Shown here: in pieces, positions 62,768-64,000 of the stretch | Numbering within the stretch: position 1 is the stretch's first letter | Layout of the letters: every line of letters starts with the position of its first letter | Source: Ptiloglossa arizonensis | Lineage: Eukaryota; Arthropoda; Insecta; Hymenoptera; Colletidae | Direction: 5' to 3' | NCBI RefSeq assembly: GCF_051014685.1 | Contig: NW_027478397.1 | Span: forward strand, 2,294,001 to 2,358,000 | Length of the DNA: 64,000 nt | The notes under the pieces: model-generated | The model's input: only the letters and a program-made list of their open reading frames with translations | Database searches by the model: none | Told to the model about the DNA's origin: nothing | Translations under genes and position numbers: made by a program

Positions 62768-64000
62768 AAGTGCGAAAAATTTGTTGTCTTCTCAACCATT
62801 TCTTAGCTTCAAAGTCCCATATCTCGCGAACGGATTGACCAAACCCAAAAATTCCTGCTGCGTCTGAAAGTAGAAACTCGCCCGATTACTACTGTATGCG
62901 TATTTTTTCCCTAGGCCATTCTGGTTAAGCGTTTGGAGCAGCAGAATTGCGAAAAATTTTTTGCTTTCTCAACCATTTCTTGGCTTCAAACTCTCATATC
63001 TCGCGAACGGATTGACCTAACCCAAAAATACCTGTTGCATCTGAAAGTAGAAACTCGCCCGATTACAGCGGTATGTGTATTTTTTCCCTAGGCCATTCTG
63101 GTTAAGCGTTTGGGGCACAGAAGTTCGAAAAATTTGTTGTCTTCTCAACCATTTCTTAGCTTCAAAGTCCCATATCTCGCGAACGGATTGACCAAACCCA
63201 AAAATTCCTGCTGCGTCTGAAATTAGAAACTCGCCCGATTACAACGGTATGAGTATTTTTACTCCCAAGGCCATTCTGGTTAAGCGTTTGGAGCAGCAGA
63301 AGTGCGAAAAATTTGTTGTCTTCTCAACCATTTCTTGGCTTCAAACTCTCATATCTCGCGAACGGATTGACCTAACCCAAAAATTCCTGTTGCATCTGAA
63401 AGTAGAAACTCGCCCGATTACAGCGGTATGTGTATTTTTTCCCTAGGCCATTCTGGTTAAGCGTTTGGGGCACAGAAGTTCGAAAATTTGTTGTCTTCTC
63501 AACCATTTCTTAGCTTCAAAGTCCCATATCTCGCGAACGGATTGACCAAACCCAAAAATTCCTGCTGCGTCTGAAAGTAGAAACTCGCCCGATTACAACT
63601 GTATGCGTATTTTTTCCCTAGGCCATTCTGGTTAAGCGCTGGAGCAGCAGAAGTGCGACAAATTTGTTGTCTTGTCAACCATTTCTTAGCTTCAAACTCC
63701 CATATCTCGCGAGCGGATTGACCTAACCCAAAAATTCCTGCTGCGTCTGAAAGTAGAAACTCGCCCGATTACTACTGTATGCGTATTTTTTCCCTAGGCC
63801 ATTCTGGTTAAGCGTTTGGAGCAGCAGAATTGCGAAAAATTTTTTGCTTTCTCAACCATTTCTTGGCTTCAAACTCTCATATCTCGCGAACGGATTGACC
63901 TAACCCAAAAATACCTGTTGCATCTGAAAGTAGAAACTCGCCCGATTACAGCGGTATGTGTATTTTTTCCCTAGGCCATTCTGGTTAAGCGTTTGGGGCA
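62768..64000 (+). repeat. 5-monomer repeat (883 bp) with left-end variants
   Basis: 62,845-63,117 and 63,728-64,000 match at offset 883 bp. They share TTACTACTGTATGCG (62,887 and 63,770), TTTTTTGCTTTCTC, AACTCTCATATC, AAATACCTGTTGC, ACAGCGG and GTTTGGGGCA. Within it, GTTTGGGGCACAGAAGTTCG (63,108 and 63,463) lacks three bases of GGAGCAGCAG and is seen nowhere else. The monomer at about 63,700-63,745 is a C/B hybrid. The second copy runs off the right end. Confidence 0.85.

Larger units (their letters stand above)
1..64000 (+). repeat. 177-bp tandem satellite array filling the window
   Basis: Every part of the window is a copy of one unit of about 177 bp. Landmarks recur each period: CGCCCGATTAC, CCCTAGGCCATTCTGG, GGAGCAGCAG, CATATCTCGCGA and CCAAAAATTCC. 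The AGGCCATT landmark at 41 and 218, for example, is exactly 177 bp apart. All units have the same orientation, and both ends of the window fall inside a monomer, so the array extends beyond it. The consensus is about 42% G+C with an internal A5T6 tract. Units differ by scattered substitutions and small indels: TTTTTATTCCC in place of TTTTTTCCC gives 179 bp, and GCGCTGG in place of GCGTTTGG gives 176 bp. There is no interrupting element anywhere. This is the organisation of centromeric or pericentromeric satellite DNA; the location is inferred. I do not recognise the family by name. Confidence 0.98.

Noticed and set aside
1..64000. CRISPR array
   Set aside because: Repeats are direct and regular, but there are no short repeats separated by unique spacers; the whole 177-bp unit is repeated, with no cas genes.
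1..64000. Tandem gene cluster such as 5S rRNA, tRNA, histone or snRNA repeats
   Set aside because: No rRNA or tRNA core, no internal polymerase III box pair and no coding frame is recognisable in the 177-bp unit.
1..64000. Naming the species or a known satellite family
   Set aside because: I do not recognise the monomer. Unit length alone is shared by many unrelated plant and animal satellites, so any name would be a guess.
1..64000. Two-unit (dimeric) alternation like classical A/B satellite dimers
   Set aside because: Listing the ACAACGG and ACAACTG forms over the first 5 kb gives blocks of one to four of each, not strict alternation.

Overview
The whole window is one uninterrupted tandem satellite array. 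A unit of about 177 bp (variants of 176 and 179 bp are common) repeats head to tail, always in the same orientation, from the first base to the last: about 361 monomers. I found no protein-coding gene, RNA gene, transposon, inverted segment, telomere repeat or unique sequence. The many short open frames are by-products of one repeated sequence and not genes. This organisation points to eukaryotic constitutive heterochromatin, most likely a centromeric or pericentromeric array. The species cannot be told from the sequence. The unit length fits many plant and animal satellites, and the lack of CpG depletion (about 9 CpG per monomer) argues against a strongly CpG-methylated, CpG-depleted old array.

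Layout by paralogous variants, with repeat distances measured between shared rare variants. 1-2,550: 7-monomer higher-order repeat (HOR), 1,240 bp x2. 2,550-6,950: overlapping 10- and 12-monomer duplications. 6,946-9,087: 6-monomer repeat, 1,063 bp x2. 9,072-15,375: two 2.4 kb copies 3,897 bp apart, with about 1.5 kb between them. 15,240-27,060: a 15-monomer HOR (2,657 bp) followed by shortened and lengthened derivatives (1,950, 2,481 and 3,544 bp), including an exact 4-monomer (710 bp) duplication. 27,066-32,143: 8-monomer repeat (1,420 bp x2) and an 11-monomer spacing. 32,005-36,341: 9- and 10-monomer duplications. 35,722-38,586: 8-monomer x2 (1,418 bp). 38,040-43,020: 15-monomer x2 (2,655 bp). 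42,035-44,585: 7-monomer x2 (1,237 bp). 45,346-51,009: 16-monomer x2 (2,829 bp), almost identical. 51,010-62,767: a mosaic of second and third copies of the 43-51 kb material. 62,768-64,000: a 5-monomer (883 bp) repeat whose variants otherwise occur only in the first 14 kb.

At least five monomer families (called A-E here) are mixed in blocks. The overall picture is ongoing unequal exchange with no single fixed HOR length. The most interesting candidate for function is a CENP-B-box-like 17-mer present once per monomer in an intact and a CpG-lost form. It is a partial match only.
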